Origin: Calditrichota bacterium
GTDB taxonomy: Bacteria; Zhuqueibacterota; Zhuqueibacteria; Zhuqueibacterales; Geothermadaptataceae
Direction: 5' to 3'
DNA: 64,000 nt
Assembly: GCA_008501765.1 (NCBI GenBank)
Contig: QQUE01000007.1
Coordinates: 434,001-498,000, forward strand
Position 1 is the stretch's first letter; every line of letters begins with the position of its first letter. Both the position numbers and the translations under genes were made by a program. Below are positions 26,185 to 35,450 of this stretch, piece by piece. Under the pieces are notes generated by a model. The model was not told the DNA's origin and did not search any database. It saw only the letters and a program-made list of their open reading frames with translations.

Positions 26185-27381
26185 CTACCTGATAAGCAGC
26201 ATTTCAGTCACTTTTTTCGCTCCACCGGCATTCAGAACTGCAAAATATATTCCGCTTGACAACGGTTGTCCGGCGACATTTTTCGCATTCCAATAATAAA
26301 CATGGTGCCCTGCAATCAATTTACTATCAACCAATTGACCAACTTCTTCTCCGAGAATATTAAAAACAGATAAATTGACTGGCACAGATTGGTCGAGATA
26401 AAAACCGATTTTGGTTTGCGGATTAAAAGGATTTGGATAATTTTGATACAAAATCACGGACTCCGTCGCAGGCAGAATTTCAAGCTGGTCATCGGCGACA
26501 GCCGTTGGCATTGGCACAACTGAGTAGCGAAAAGACGCCGCGGTATCTGATCCCCAAACTGATTTTGACCCGGGCGTGTATCCGGCTTTTGCGGCTTGTT
26601 CGGAAAGCTCGCCGCTCGCTTCCAGTGAGGCTGAAACAATAATATCCTGACCGGTAGCGATAATCGGAACACCCTCCGGTGTTTTCAGAAATCCCCACAT
26701 TGGTGCCACCATTTCGGCTTCGTGGCCATCTTCTGAAACTGCAATCTGAATTATTCCATGGTAAACTGGCCCTTTGTCAGAAACCATCACAAAACTTGAA
26801 TCTTCAAAGGTCACCCATTGTGTATAATGATCGTACGTGCCCGGCGCCAGACGCACGACACCATCGTTTAAATCTTGCACGCCCTGGGTGTTCAATTGCT
26901 GTTCGGTCAGAAATTCATGATTAATATAATGTCCGGTATTATACCCTCCATTATAAAATTCAGCCTCCATATTCATATCAAAACCGAATCCATCCGGATA
27001 ATAACCGCCATGTTTGAGTTGGTATCCCGTCGTCGTATCGTCATCGACATCAATTGTAAAAATAAAATAATAGCGGCCAAGTTTCGTGTGACCTAAAGTG
27101 TCAGACGAAGTGCGGCCAATGGCTCCGGTCGCTTTAATATAGCCATACAAGTTTGCTTCATCATTGGTAAATTTTACTTCGAGAATATCGACATCGGTGT
27201 ATTCAACATAAGCAGGCTGAAGTCCTGTTGGATAACCATCCGTATCATGCACATCATCTGCGGGATCCGTCACCGCAACCGGGACATCCGACCAATCTGC
27301 AAAATCCCCATCAATTGTTATCGTTTTTTGAGCATAAATCAGAGTGGGGAACAAAACTAATAAAATAAATAACCGGCTCAT
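26185..27381 (-). CDS. Secreted beta-rich protein with type IX-style sorting domain
   Basis: 398 residues. Signal peptide at 1-17 (FILLVLFPTLIYAQ). The body (IDGDFADWSDVPVAVTDPADD...) resembles the carbohydrate-binding-like beta-sandwich domains that begin 'IDGDFSDW'. The C-terminal ~85 residues are a textbook sorting domain: LYQNYPNPFNPQTKIGF, LSVFNILGEEV, SSGIYFAVL, and a basic tail (MLLIR). Surface or released protein; function unknown. It converges with the aromatic hydroxylase gene 60 bases away. Confidence 0.85.
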   Translation of the reverse strand: MSRLFILLVLFPTLIYAQKTITIDGDFADWSDVPVAVTDPADDVHDTDGYPTGLQPAYVEYTDVDILEVKFTNDEANLYGYIKATGAIGRTSSDTLGHTKLGRYYFIFTIDVDDDTTTGYQLKHGGYYPDGFGFDMNMEAEFYNGGYNTGHYINHEFLTEQQLNTQGVQDLNDGVVRLAPGTYDHYTQWVTFEDSSFVMVSDKGPVYHGIIQIAVSEDGHEAEMVAPMWGFLKTPEGVPIIATGQDIIVSASLEASGELSEQAAKAGYTPGSKSVWGSDTAASFRYSVVPMPTAVADDQLEILPATESVILYQNYPNPFNPQTKIGFYLDQSVPVNLSVFNILGEEVGQLVDSKLIAGHHVYYWNAKNVAGQPLSSGIYFAVLNAGGAKKVTEMLLIR

Positions 27382-27424
27382 TATCTTCCTCTTTCATCAT
27401 TAGATTACAAATGCAAATACATTA

Positions 27425-27567
27425 TTAACTCGATGTGCATAATTCGTTCAGTCTGCACACAGTGTCGATTTTTTCGTCATCGGTCATGAATTTTGACGGA
27501 ATCCACCAACCAAAATCTTGAATATATTGCAGATCCAAACTAAAACGCTATTTTGAACAACGGGTTA
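27425..27567. mobile_element. MITE-like element, copy 3 (143 bp, decayed)
   Basis: Left end TTAACTCGATGTGCA (27425 on) and right end TTTGAACAACGGGTTAA (27551-27567) match the terminal repeats of copy 2 (TTAACCCGTTGTGCAAA) with a few changes. It fills the gap between the sorting-domain protein and the PpiC lipoprotein gene. The interior is shorter and not clearly like copies 1 and 2. Confidence 0.5.
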
Positions 27568-27578
27568 ATTTTCAAAAT

Positions 27579-29012
27579 TTACTTATTCTGTTTTTTGGGG
27601 ATGTCAGACTTTAACTTCAATTTATTATTTCGCTCATCAACCTTCTCCCGGGCAAGTACGAGAGCAGCCGCAAAGTTTTCTGTTATAAATTTGAAGTTAT
27701 AGTGCTCTTTTAGCGTGCGATCAAATTCATCCCGCACCATTTCTTCAATGCGCGTTTTATTTTTCGGCAGGCTGTTTATTGTATCATTGCCGGCTGTTGC
27801 AAACAAAAACTGTGTCCGGTCGGTGATTTTTCGTTGCACCAATATTGTTCGCAAAGTCTGAGTTTCGATTTCCTGAATGCGTTCAGCGAGATCCGCATCG
27901 TTGGGCATGCCCATTTCGCGTGCGTGGAGAACGAAAACGCGATCCTGAGCCACGTTTTTGAGTTGCGCTTTGAATTCATTCACATTTTCAAGAATCTTTG
28001 GCGAGACAGCAAATACATCCGCCACTGTAATCACACCGCCGCGGAATTTGGCCAATTCCATTTGCATATCAATATTGCTGTATTTTAGTTTGGGCGGCAA
28101 TTTGGAATGCGGATCTTTAGTTGAGGATCCGAGTTTTTCTTCGAGCTGGGAAATGTTGTTTTCGTTTTCTTCATAAGCATAGCGCCCGGCAATTTCAATA
28201 AAGCGTTGTTCTGCGAACAGTTTGCGTTCGATACTGCGCAGGCGATAAACTGATTGCCGAATTTTTGCCTCAACTTTCTCGAATGGCGGCACCTTTGAAT
28301 TTATTCCTTTGCCCTTGCGAATAATATAAAACCCGGTTATCCCCCGTATGGGTTTGGAAGTTCCTTTTACATTCAGATTCCGCATGGCTTTCCGTAGATT
28401 CGGTTCATCCATCGCTTCACTGATCATGAATCCCAGATCACCACCTTTAAAAGCTGTTCTAAAATCTTGCGAGTACTTTTTAGCTAAAATTTGGAAGCTA
28501 CCACCATTTTCAAGCTGCTCGGAAATAAAATCGATGGTGTCTTTTTGAGCTGCAATCTCCTCTGGGGTGGAGAATTCTGAAAAGGCACGTTTTATCAAAC
28601 TCATACGAAAGAGCGGCGATGATTCTGCATAAACTTTTGCAACCAATGAATCCGTGACGACCTTATCAACTATCTCTTGCTGAATATATTTATTCAACAA
28701 AACCTGATCGACCTTCTTTCGAACTATTTCCAGATAGAGTGAATCTTCATCCATGCGAGCATCAATTGCCGCTAATACTGCAATTTGCGTCATTGCCTGA
28801 TTCGTGATAATCTCTTTGAGACCATCCGCTGTCGGCTCTGTATTCGGCTTATTTCGTGTCGATTGAAGAAATTCGGCAATGTAATCGTTTTGAGAGACGC
28901 GGCCCCCATCAAACGAAACGAGTGTCGGGCTGTCCTCCTTTTGTTTTTCGCACGCAAACATAATTGGAATTATCATAATTAGTGTAAATCGAAAAATCTT
29001 TGTCACCACCAC
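27579..29012 (-). CDS. PpiC/SurA-type peptidyl-prolyl isomerase lipoprotein
   Basis: 477 residues. Lipoprotein signal with the cysteine at 21 (IMIIPIMFAC). SurA-like helical N-part (YIAEFLQSTRNKP...), parvulin domain with ENGGSFQILAKKYSQD and KGGDLGFM at about 175-220, then a long helical C-part. Likely an outer-envelope folding chaperone of the periplasm. Start GTG at 29012 just after AAGGAG. It stands alone: a 160-base gap to the transporter gene upstream. Confidence 0.87.
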   Translation of the reverse strand: MVVTKIFRFTLIMIIPIMFACEKQKEDSPTLVSFDGGRVSQNDYIAEFLQSTRNKPNTEPTADGLKEIITNQAMTQIAVLAAIDARMDEDSLYLEIVRKKVDQVLLNKYIQQEIVDKVVTDSLVAKVYAESSPLFRMSLIKRAFSEFSTPEEIAAQKDTIDFISEQLENGGSFQILAKKYSQDFRTAFKGGDLGFMISEAMDEPNLRKAMRNLNVKGTSKPIRGITGFYIIRKGKGINSKVPPFEKVEAKIRQSVYRLRSIERKLFAEQRFIEIAGRYAYEENENNISQLEEKLGSSTKDPHSKLPPKLKYSNIDMQMELAKFRGGVITVADVFAVSPKILENVNEFKAQLKNVAQDRVFVLHAREMGMPNDADLAERIQEIETQTLRTILVQRKITDRTQFLFATAGNDTINSLPKNKTRIEEMVRDEFDRTLKEHYNFKFITENFAAALVLAREKVDERNNKLKLKSDIPKKQNK

Positions 29013-29174
29013 GGTACTCCTTCCAAACTGCGTTGTAACTTGTTTCTGCTTTAAATACTATTTTTTATTGATGATTATGATACCAAAATTATTCTAAAAT
29101 TCAAACTCAAAACTTAGATTTTTACATTAAAATAGGCAAATCAATAATTAATCCGACGCACGGATAAAGGTGGT

Positions 29175-30533
29175 TCATTCAGAAACTGATTTCGGTTTAA
29201 AATTCCAGGTGAATCCCAGGAGAACTATCGCACAAATTGTGCATGCTAAAATCGCAAAAATCACATAATTCCAGCCAGTCTCCAATCCATAAAGATTCCC
29301 GTAATGGTGCACGATCCAGCCAAAACCCTTTGCTTGAACGGTGCGACCGATATAACCAAATAAACCGATAAAACCGGCTGCTGTGCCCACCGCCTTTTTC
29401 GATGTCAGGTCCAGGCCAAATACTCCGAGCAACATAACAGGTGGGTATATAAAAAAACCAATTATCGCCAGAAAAGTCAAATCCAGCCATAAATGTCCAG
29501 CCGGATTTAGGTAGATGCCGGTAAATGCCATAAAAATTGGAATCATGCACAACAGGCTGACCATTCCCCGGCGGCCGCCAACTTTGTCTGAAATCCAGCC
29601 CATGAGTAGTGTCGAAGGAATGCCACCAAACTCGATAATCAATACCGCGATGCCACCGTCAGTCAGTGTGGCATTTTTAATTTCTCGCAAATAAGTTGGC
29701 CCCCAGTCCAGCATGCTGTACCGGACGATATAAACAAAAAAATTGGCGATGGCGACAATCCATAAAGCTTTGTTCGTTAAAACAGAGTCAAGAAAAAGCT
29801 CTCTGCTGCTCAATTCTTTTTCCGGCAGATTGTCGAATTCACTATTTTGAATATCGTGCTTGTAGACCTCGATAGCGGGCAGGCCAAGGGACTGCGGGGT
29901 ATCATTTAATCGCCAAAAAAGATACACCGATCCGATCGTCGCCAGCGCTGCCGGAAAATAGAACGCAGCCTGCCAGCCATAATGGGATGCTGCATAAGCG
30001 GCTAAAATTCCCGCCAGACCACCACCTATATTGTGCGCAACATTCCAAATAGCGAAGATCGTTCCACGTTCTCTCAGGCCAAACCAGTGCCCGATTGAAC
30101 GTCCGCACGGTGGCCAGCCCATCCCCTGGATAAAACCATTCAGTGCCCACAAACTCAAGTGAACACTATAATTAGCCACACTGCCGAAAGCAAAATTAAG
30201 CATTGCGGTCAGCAACAGACCAAAGGCCATAAATTTACGCGGATTGCTCCTGTCGGACAGCGAGCCCATGAGAAATTTACCCAATCCATAGGCAATCGCG
30301 GTAATTGCGAGGATACTGCCAATCATGTTGTGGTCGTAGTGCAGCGCTTTTTCTATATCCTTGGCAACCGTGGAAAGATTGTTGCGCACGAGATAAAAAG
30401 TGGCATAACCAAGAAATGTTGATTCCAGCGTACTCCAGCGATATTTTGTGTATAATTGGGTGATCTGATTTTCAGGAAGCTGGTTTATTGGCGGCGAAGG
30501 ACGGAAAAAGTCTCGAAATCGGGTAAAAAGCAT
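29175..30533 (-). CDS. GlpT/UhpC-like organophosphate:phosphate antiporter (MFS)
   Basis: 452 residues with 12 predicted membrane segments. Family landmarks: GKFLMGSLSDRSNPR (85-99), NGFIQGMGWPPCGRSIGHW (132-150), ERGT and WNVAHNIGGG (163-172). The two phosphate-binding arginines of GlpT are present as R50 (FYLVRNN) and R271 (YIVRYSML). Closest in motif to glycerol-3-phosphate and hexose-phosphate carriers; it could also be a UhpC-like sensor, but no two-component genes adjoin. It begins 13 bases after a small lipoprotein gene and probably shares its transcript. Confidence 0.88.
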   Translation of the reverse strand: MLFTRFRDFFRPSPPINQLPENQITQLYTKYRWSTLESTFLGYATFYLVRNNLSTVAKDIEKALHYDHNMIGSILAITAIAYGLGKFLMGSLSDRSNPRKFMAFGLLLTAMLNFAFGSVANYSVHLSLWALNGFIQGMGWPPCGRSIGHWFGLRERGTIFAIWNVAHNIGGGLAGILAAYAASHYGWQAAFYFPAALATIGSVYLFWRLNDTPQSLGLPAIEVYKHDIQNSEFDNLPEKELSSRELFLDSVLTNKALWIVAIANFFVYIVRYSMLDWGPTYLREIKNATLTDGGIAVLIIEFGGIPSTLLMGWISDKVGGRRGMVSLLCMIPIFMAFTGIYLNPAGHLWLDLTFLAIIGFFIYPPVMLLGVFGLDLTSKKAVGTAAGFIGLFGYIGRTVQAKGFGWIVHHYGNLYGLETGWNYVIFAILACTICAIVLLGFTWNFKPKSVSE

Positions 30534-30546
30534 GAACGCCTCGGAT

Positions 30547-30948
30547 TTAGTGTCGGATTTTCAGTAAACCATTTTCGCAGGATAAAATTTTAAAGGAAAA
30601 TTGGGGTGTGTTCGTTAAGGGAAATTGTGCGACTACCGAATCTGAGCCGGCATAGTGCCAGGTACCGACCTGACGATTTTGGCCATCTGCCGCTGCAATC
30701 GCGTAAAGGACAAATTCACCATCTTTGCTAATTTCAAAACCCAGCCGCCCGCGTGACCGGGGAAATGCGTAATTATGCAAACGATAGTAACTTAAACCCT
30801 CACTGTCTTCCTCATGCGAATGAACCCAATGATTGAATAGAGCGGCTTGTGTGGTGCTGGTTTTCTGAGTTGCCTGGCAGGATAAAAGTAATATCGAAAT
30901 GAAAACCAGATGAAAGTGTTTTTGAAATAACTGAATTTTATTGATCAT
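30547..30948 (-). CDS. Small lipoprotein of unknown function
   Basis: 133 residues with a lipoprotein signal (FISILLLSCQATQ; Cys at 24). The mature part is short and beta-rich: ALFNHWVHSHEEDSEGLSYYR, then FEISKDGEFVLYAIAAADG and GTWHYAGSD. The pattern 'W-x-S...D-G-x-F...G-T-W' resembles small lipocalin-like lipoproteins that measure a 'residual' barrel, but I do not recognise a named family. It precedes the GlpT-like transporter gene (13-base gap). Confidence 0.7.
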   Translation of the reverse strand: MINKIQLFQKHFHLVFISILLLSCQATQKTSTTQAALFNHWVHSHEEDSEGLSYYRLHNYAFPRSRGRLGFEISKDGEFVLYAIAAADGQNRQVGTWHYAGSDSVVAQFPLTNTPQFSFKILSCENGLLKIRH

Positions 30949-31258
30949 TTTAAGTTTCCCAAAATTCTGAGAATGCCTGTTCCAAACAGTAGAAACATAG
31001 TTTTTAAGAATTAAAAAAACAAGTAACTGGCTTAAGTTTTAAAAGGTAATTTTTTAATTGCACATATCCAACGAAAACATCGCTGCACTTGCATTAATCA
31101 GCCAACTTGTGTAAGTTAATTCCACTACAAAATCGAGTCCAAATACGATAACATCCTGAGATTGAATAACAAAATTATTACTGTTAATCAGTTGGATCAA
31201 TTGTGAAATCTGTCACCATCAATCAAAATACCTCCTGGCCATTTGGAAGGAAAATATC
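30949..31258. other. Divergent intergenic region (about 310 bp)
   Basis: AT-rich, no coding frame. It must carry the promoters for the lipoprotein/GlpT-like pair (left) and the DPP-IV-like gene (right). I see several TTGxAT-like hexamers but no convincing -35/-10 pair and no strong inverted repeat. Confidence 0.5.
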
Positions 31259-33532
31259 GTGAAAAAGAAAATAATCAATTCTGTTATTGTGGGATTATCA
31301 TGCCTGCTATTTTCTTCACAATCCCAGATCACTTTTGCTCAGGAGCACTTGGAAAACGACTCCTTGCTTACGTTAAAGCGAATATTTGCAGACGGAGAAT
31401 TTGCTGCCAACCGTTTATCGCCCTCAAAATGGTTAGCTGACGGCGATGGCTATACAACTCTCGAAACTGGAGCCGAAGGCAAAGGAAGGGATATTGTTCG
31501 CTACGACTGCAAAACTGGTAAAAAAACGATCCTCATTCCGGCATCAAAACTCATCCCTGCAGGCAAGGACGAGCCATTATCGATACGTGATTATAGCTGG
31601 TCGGTTGATGCCCAAAAGCTGCTTGTTTTTACCAATACCAAACGTGTCTGGCGCTATCACACCCAGGGAGATTTTTGGGTAGTTGACTTGAAATCATGGG
31701 AAATGCATAAAATTGGTGGTGATGCCAAACCATCAACTTTAATGTTTGCCACTTTCTCTCCCGACGGCAAAAAGATCGCTTATGTGTGTGAAAAAAATGT
31801 TTATGCAGAAGATCTCAAAAGTAAAAAAATCACCCAATTAACCAAGTCGCCCTCGGAAAATATCGTCAATGGAACTTCAGACTGGGTTTATGAGGAAGAA
31901 TTTGGGTTACGAAATGGGATACGCTGGAGCCCGGATAGCGAGAAATTGGCTTATTGGCAATTCGACACAGATGGTGTCGGAACTTTTAATCTTATCAACA
32001 ATATCGATTCAGTTTATTCGCAAATAATTCCTTTGCCCTATCCAAAAGTCGGCACAACAAATTCAGCCTGTCGCGTAGGTGTTGTTGCTGCAACCGGTGG
32101 CGAAACGACCTGGTTTGACGTTCCTGGCGATCCACGCAATCATTATATCCCGAGAATGGAATGGGCTGCATCTTCGGATGAAATAATTTTGCAGCAAATC
32201 AACCGGTTGCAGAACACCAATATCGTCATGCTCGGCAATGTAAATAGCGGCAATGTACATCCAATTTTTACAGATAGAGATAGCGCCTGGGTGGTCGTCG
32301 TTGACGACTGGAAGTGGCTCGACAGCGGGGAAGAATTTACCTGGGTGAGCGAAAAAGATGGCTGGAGGCATATTTATCGCATTCATCGATCCGGAGAAAA
32401 GGTTAAACTTGTCACCAACGGAAAATATGATGTTGTCAGCATTGTCGGCATTGATAGTAAAAATGGATGGATTTATTTTATGGCCTCGCCCGACAATCCA
32501 ACACAGCGGTATCTTTATCGCATTTCCTTGGATGGTAATAGCCGGCCTGAGCGGCTTTCGCCGGCACAAAAATCCGGGACACATTCCTACAATATTTCCA
32601 CAAACTTTAAGTGGGCATTTCATACTTATTCCAACATGGATTCTCCACCGGTCACCAGTCTGATAGACCTGCCCAATCACAAGGTAATTCGCGAGATGGT
32701 GTCAAACGATGAATTACGGAAGAAATTAGGGCCAATTAAACGCCAACCGACCAAATTCTTCGACATGCCGATTCAAAAGAATGTCACGTTACAAGGGTAT
32801 CAAATTTTGCCTTTTAATTTTGACAAAAGTAAAAAATATCCTGTTCTCTTTTTTGTCTACGGGGAACCCGCCGGGCAAACCGTTCTTGATCGCTGGGGTG
32901 GTGCGCGCTATTTGTGGCATACAATGCTCGCACAAAACGGCTATGTCATCATCAGTGTCGATCCCCGCGGTACTCCGGGTCCCAAAGGCCGTGCATGGCG
33001 AAAAAGTATCTACGGCCAGATTGGAATTTTGGCATCGGCAGACCACGCGGCAGCAAACCGAGTCATTCGAAAATGGAGTTATGTCGACTCGACGCGAATC
33101 GGAATCTGGGGGTGGAGCGGCGGCGGTAGCATGAGCTTGAACGCCATTTTCAGATATCCTGATTTGTACCAGACGGCGATGGCCATTGCTTTCGTCAGCA
33201 ACCAAATGTTGTACGATACTATTTATCAGGAGCGTTACATGGGGCTACCTGACACAAATCCGGATGGTTTCAGGGATGGCTCCCCGATCAATTTTGCGAA
33301 AAATTTAACGGGAAATTTATTGCTCATGCATGGCACCGGCGATGATAACGTGCATTATCAGAGTGCCGAACTTTTGGTCGATGAGCTGATTAAACACAAC
33401 AAAATGTTCACGATGGTTCCCTACCCAAACCGGTCCCATGGCTTAAGTGAGAGAACCAATTCGTACAGGCATGTCTTTGAAACGCTAACCTGGTATTTGA
33501 AGAACAACATGCCGCCGGGAGCCATAGAATAA
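31259..33532 (+). CDS. Dipeptidyl peptidase IV-like serine peptidase (S9B)
   Basis: 757 residues. Signal peptide at about 1-26 (ending ITFAQ). Beta-propeller N-part with the double-Glu motif DWVYEEEFGLR that binds the free N-terminus in DPP-IV, then an alpha/beta hydrolase domain. The catalytic triad is S620 (GWSGGG), D695 (HGTGDDNVHY) and H727 (NRSHGL), with the S9B oxyanion region VDPRGTPGPKG. It removes X-Pro or X-Ala dipeptides, probably in the periplasm. Start GTG at 31259 after GGAAGG. Confidence 0.93.
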   Translation: MKKKIINSVIVGLSCLLFSSQSQITFAQEHLENDSLLTLKRIFADGEFAANRLSPSKWLADGDGYTTLETGAEGKGRDIVRYDCKTGKKTILIPASKLIPAGKDEPLSIRDYSWSVDAQKLLVFTNTKRVWRYHTQGDFWVVDLKSWEMHKIGGDAKPSTLMFATFSPDGKKIAYVCEKNVYAEDLKSKKITQLTKSPSENIVNGTSDWVYEEEFGLRNGIRWSPDSEKLAYWQFDTDGVGTFNLINNIDSVYSQIIPLPYPKVGTTNSACRVGVVAATGGETTWFDVPGDPRNHYIPRMEWAASSDEIILQQINRLQNTNIVMLGNVNSGNVHPIFTDRDSAWVVVVDDWKWLDSGEEFTWVSEKDGWRHIYRIHRSGEKVKLVTNGKYDVVSIVGIDSKNGWIYFMASPDNPTQRYLYRISLDGNSRPERLSPAQKSGTHSYNISTNFKWAFHTYSNMDSPPVTSLIDLPNHKVIREMVSNDELRKKLGPIKRQPTKFFDMPIQKNVTLQGYQILPFNFDKSKKYPVLFFVYGEPAGQTVLDRWGGARYLWHTMLAQNGYVIISVDPRGTPGPKGRAWRKSIYGQIGILASADHAAANRVIRKWSYVDSTRIGIWGWSGGGSMSLNAIFRYPDLYQTAMAIAFVSNQMLYDTIYQERYMGLPDTNPDGFRDGSPINFAKNLTGNLLLMHGTGDDNVHYQSAELLVDELIKHNKMFTMVPYPNRSHGLSERTNSYRHVFETLTWYLKNNMPPGAIE

Positions 33533-33574
33533 GGAAGTTTTTTTAACAAAAAATATTTATCCGGGAGAACCCAT

Positions 33575-33997
33575 GTGAATACACGACCGTCTTTTGATAA
33601 AGTTTACATGCAATTTGCAGAAACCATCGCCCAGCGTTCAACATGCAAAAGATTGCAAGTTGGGACAGTGATCACCTCCAGCGATTATCGCAAGGTGTTG
33701 GCTGTGGGTTACAACGGCAATGCCACAGGCCTGCCAAATACCTGTGACAGTGAAATCCCCGGCAATTGTGGCTGTCTGCATTCCGAAGAAAATGCCGTGA
33801 TTAACTGTGACTCGCCTCGGGAGACTGAAAAATATGTTTTCGTCACGCATTTACCCTGCACGATGTGTGCAAAACGACTGATTAATTTGGGCAACGTCAG
33901 GAAGATATTTTACAAAAATGAGTACCGCAAACGAGAAGCGCTTGATATATTTGAAAAAGCCAAAATTCCTGTTGCAAGGTTTGAATCGGAGAGATGA
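33575..33997 (+). CDS. dCMP deaminase-like cytidine deaminase family protein
   Basis: 140 residues. Zinc site H69-S-E71 (LHSEENAVI) and P94-C95-T-M-C98 (PCTMCAKR): the deoxycytidylate deaminase/ComEB arrangement. Extra cysteines (CGCLHSEE, CDSEIPGNCG) just before the active site resemble the structural metal site of dCMP deaminases. It likely makes dUMP from dCMP for thymidylate supply. Start GTG at 33575; an out-of-frame ATG lies at 33573. It lies 42 bases after the peptidase gene, probably co-transcribed by chance. Confidence 0.88.
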   Translation: MNTRPSFDKVYMQFAETIAQRSTCKRLQVGTVITSSDYRKVLAVGYNGNATGLPNTCDSEIPGNCGCLHSEENAVINCDSPRETEKYVFVTHLPCTMCAKRLINLGNVRKIFYKNEYRKREALDIFEKAKIPVARFESER

Positions 33998-34037
33998 AAG
34001 TGGGAAAATTGTTCGGAGAATATTTTAAAAGTTCAGC

Positions 34038-35411
34038 TTAATAGACCTGCTTTAGGTGGGCACCACGGTAATACTGCATTAAAATATCTTCAAAAGAAAT
34101 TCCCTGATTGGCCTGAGATATAGCTCCGGATTGGCACATGCCGACTCCGTGTCCCCACCCTGCTCCATTTAAAATAAAATAGCCATCTTTTTTATTCGCC
34201 GTGAAACAGGCGCTGCGCAACGGTGGCTGCCAAATTTGCCGGATTGCAAGCTCAGATTGAACATCCAGGGTATCTTTGGTGCCGATGAATTGCACATGAG
34301 AAATGCGACCAGAAACACCGCGATTAAGTGGTTTAATTTCAATCAGATTGCCAATATCTTTGTTTCTTGCAATGAGGCGTGTCAATGCCGCAGTACTAAA
34401 ACTTTGAGACCAACGAAAGTTTTTAGCACTCCATTCTGGCAATTGCGGATTAAAATCCGGATTGCAATAGACATCGGGGCGGCTGGCGAGCCATCGTGAA
34501 ATCAATTTTTCACTGCTTAAGTCAACCGGATAAATATTTTTTGAGTCGAAATAGCCATTCTGATACGGCAAAGGCCTTTTACGATCAGGCCATACATTTT
34601 CGATTTTTTCCGAATGCCCACCGCAGTTGGAGGAATAATAAGCGTGCATTGGTTTTTCATTCGCAAATAAGACGATTCCCTGCGTCATTTTAACAGCTGT
34701 ATCCGATTTTTTCGTTCTCTTATTATTTCCTGCAAAAACCTGGCATTCAACATCGGAGGTCAAATCATAATGCGGACCACTGTACACAGCCGAACGCAGT
34801 GCCATTACTGCCTCTGATCGAGCCGCAACTGCCTGTGCCTGCAATGCCGCAATTGGAGAATCTGCACCCATTTCATAGGGCACGACACCGCATAAATAAT
34901 CTTCGAGAAGCACATCAATCACAACTTCAATATTGCCGTCTGCGAGGGGATAAAAACTGATGTCTCCCGAATATTTTCGGTTTTCCCTGCCGCCCCACCA
35001 CCAACCAATTCCAAAAGGGACGCCTTCTATTTCCAGTTCACCGAATCGTGTGCTACTGGACATTTTTATCGAATCAGACTGCACAATTGCTGCATGTGCA
35101 CCCCCTCGCAAGATAAGTTGGCTCTTCTCGGTTTCAACAGTCAAACGCGATCCTTTTTCAGCGTCGGTTGCAGTTTTTCTATCGCCGGTCGTGATATGCC
35201 ATTTGTCGTTAAAATTGATATGTATTGAGGAGAGTGAGTTGATAATTCGAACGCGGATCCGTGGTTCTTCGAAGCTAAAAATATCTTGTTCAACAGGAGT
35301 TCCCGGCTGATGCAGTGCATTGTAAACATAAATCCAATAAACAATGGAAAAAACAAGCAGCAGGATCAGAACATAGATTATCCCTCGGTATTTCTGCATA
35401 ACGATTCCCAT
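34038..35411 (-). CDS. SpoIID/LytB-domain protein (putative lytic transglycosylase)
   Basis: 457 residues with an N-terminal membrane anchor (about 10-30: IIYVLILLLVFSIVYWIYVY). SpoIID core: VLLEDYLCGVVPYEMGADSPIAALQAQAVAARSEA with the conserved catalytic Glu, then YYSSNCGGHSE, and the C-terminal GAGWGHGVGMCQSGA. SpoIID cleaves denuded glycan strands of peptidoglycan; in non-sporulating bacteria such proteins act in wall turnover. A longer N-terminal beta region precedes the core. ATG at 35411; an inner ATG at 35399 is possible. Confidence 0.88.
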   Translation of the reverse strand: MGIVMQKYRGIIYVLILLLVFSIVYWIYVYNALHQPGTPVEQDIFSFEEPRIRVRIINSLSSIHINFNDKWHITTGDRKTATDAEKGSRLTVETEKSQLILRGGAHAAIVQSDSIKMSSSTRFGELEIEGVPFGIGWWWGGRENRKYSGDISFYPLADGNIEVVIDVLLEDYLCGVVPYEMGADSPIAALQAQAVAARSEAVMALRSAVYSGPHYDLTSDVECQVFAGNNKRTKKSDTAVKMTQGIVLFANEKPMHAYYSSNCGGHSEKIENVWPDRKRPLPYQNGYFDSKNIYPVDLSSEKLISRWLASRPDVYCNPDFNPQLPEWSAKNFRWSQSFSTAALTRLIARNKDIGNLIEIKPLNRGVSGRISHVQFIGTKDTLDVQSELAIRQIWQPPLRSACFTANKKDGYFILNGAGWGHGVGMCQSGAISQANQGISFEDILMQYYRGAHLKQVY

Positions 35412-35450
35412 CCGTTAATCTGTCAGTTCAGCCGATTATATTTTTTGCAA

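Noticed and set aside
32063-32680. 205-codon minus-strand open frame inside the DPP-IV-like gene
   Set aside because: Shadow frame; the plus-strand peptidase with complete catalytic triad explains the region.
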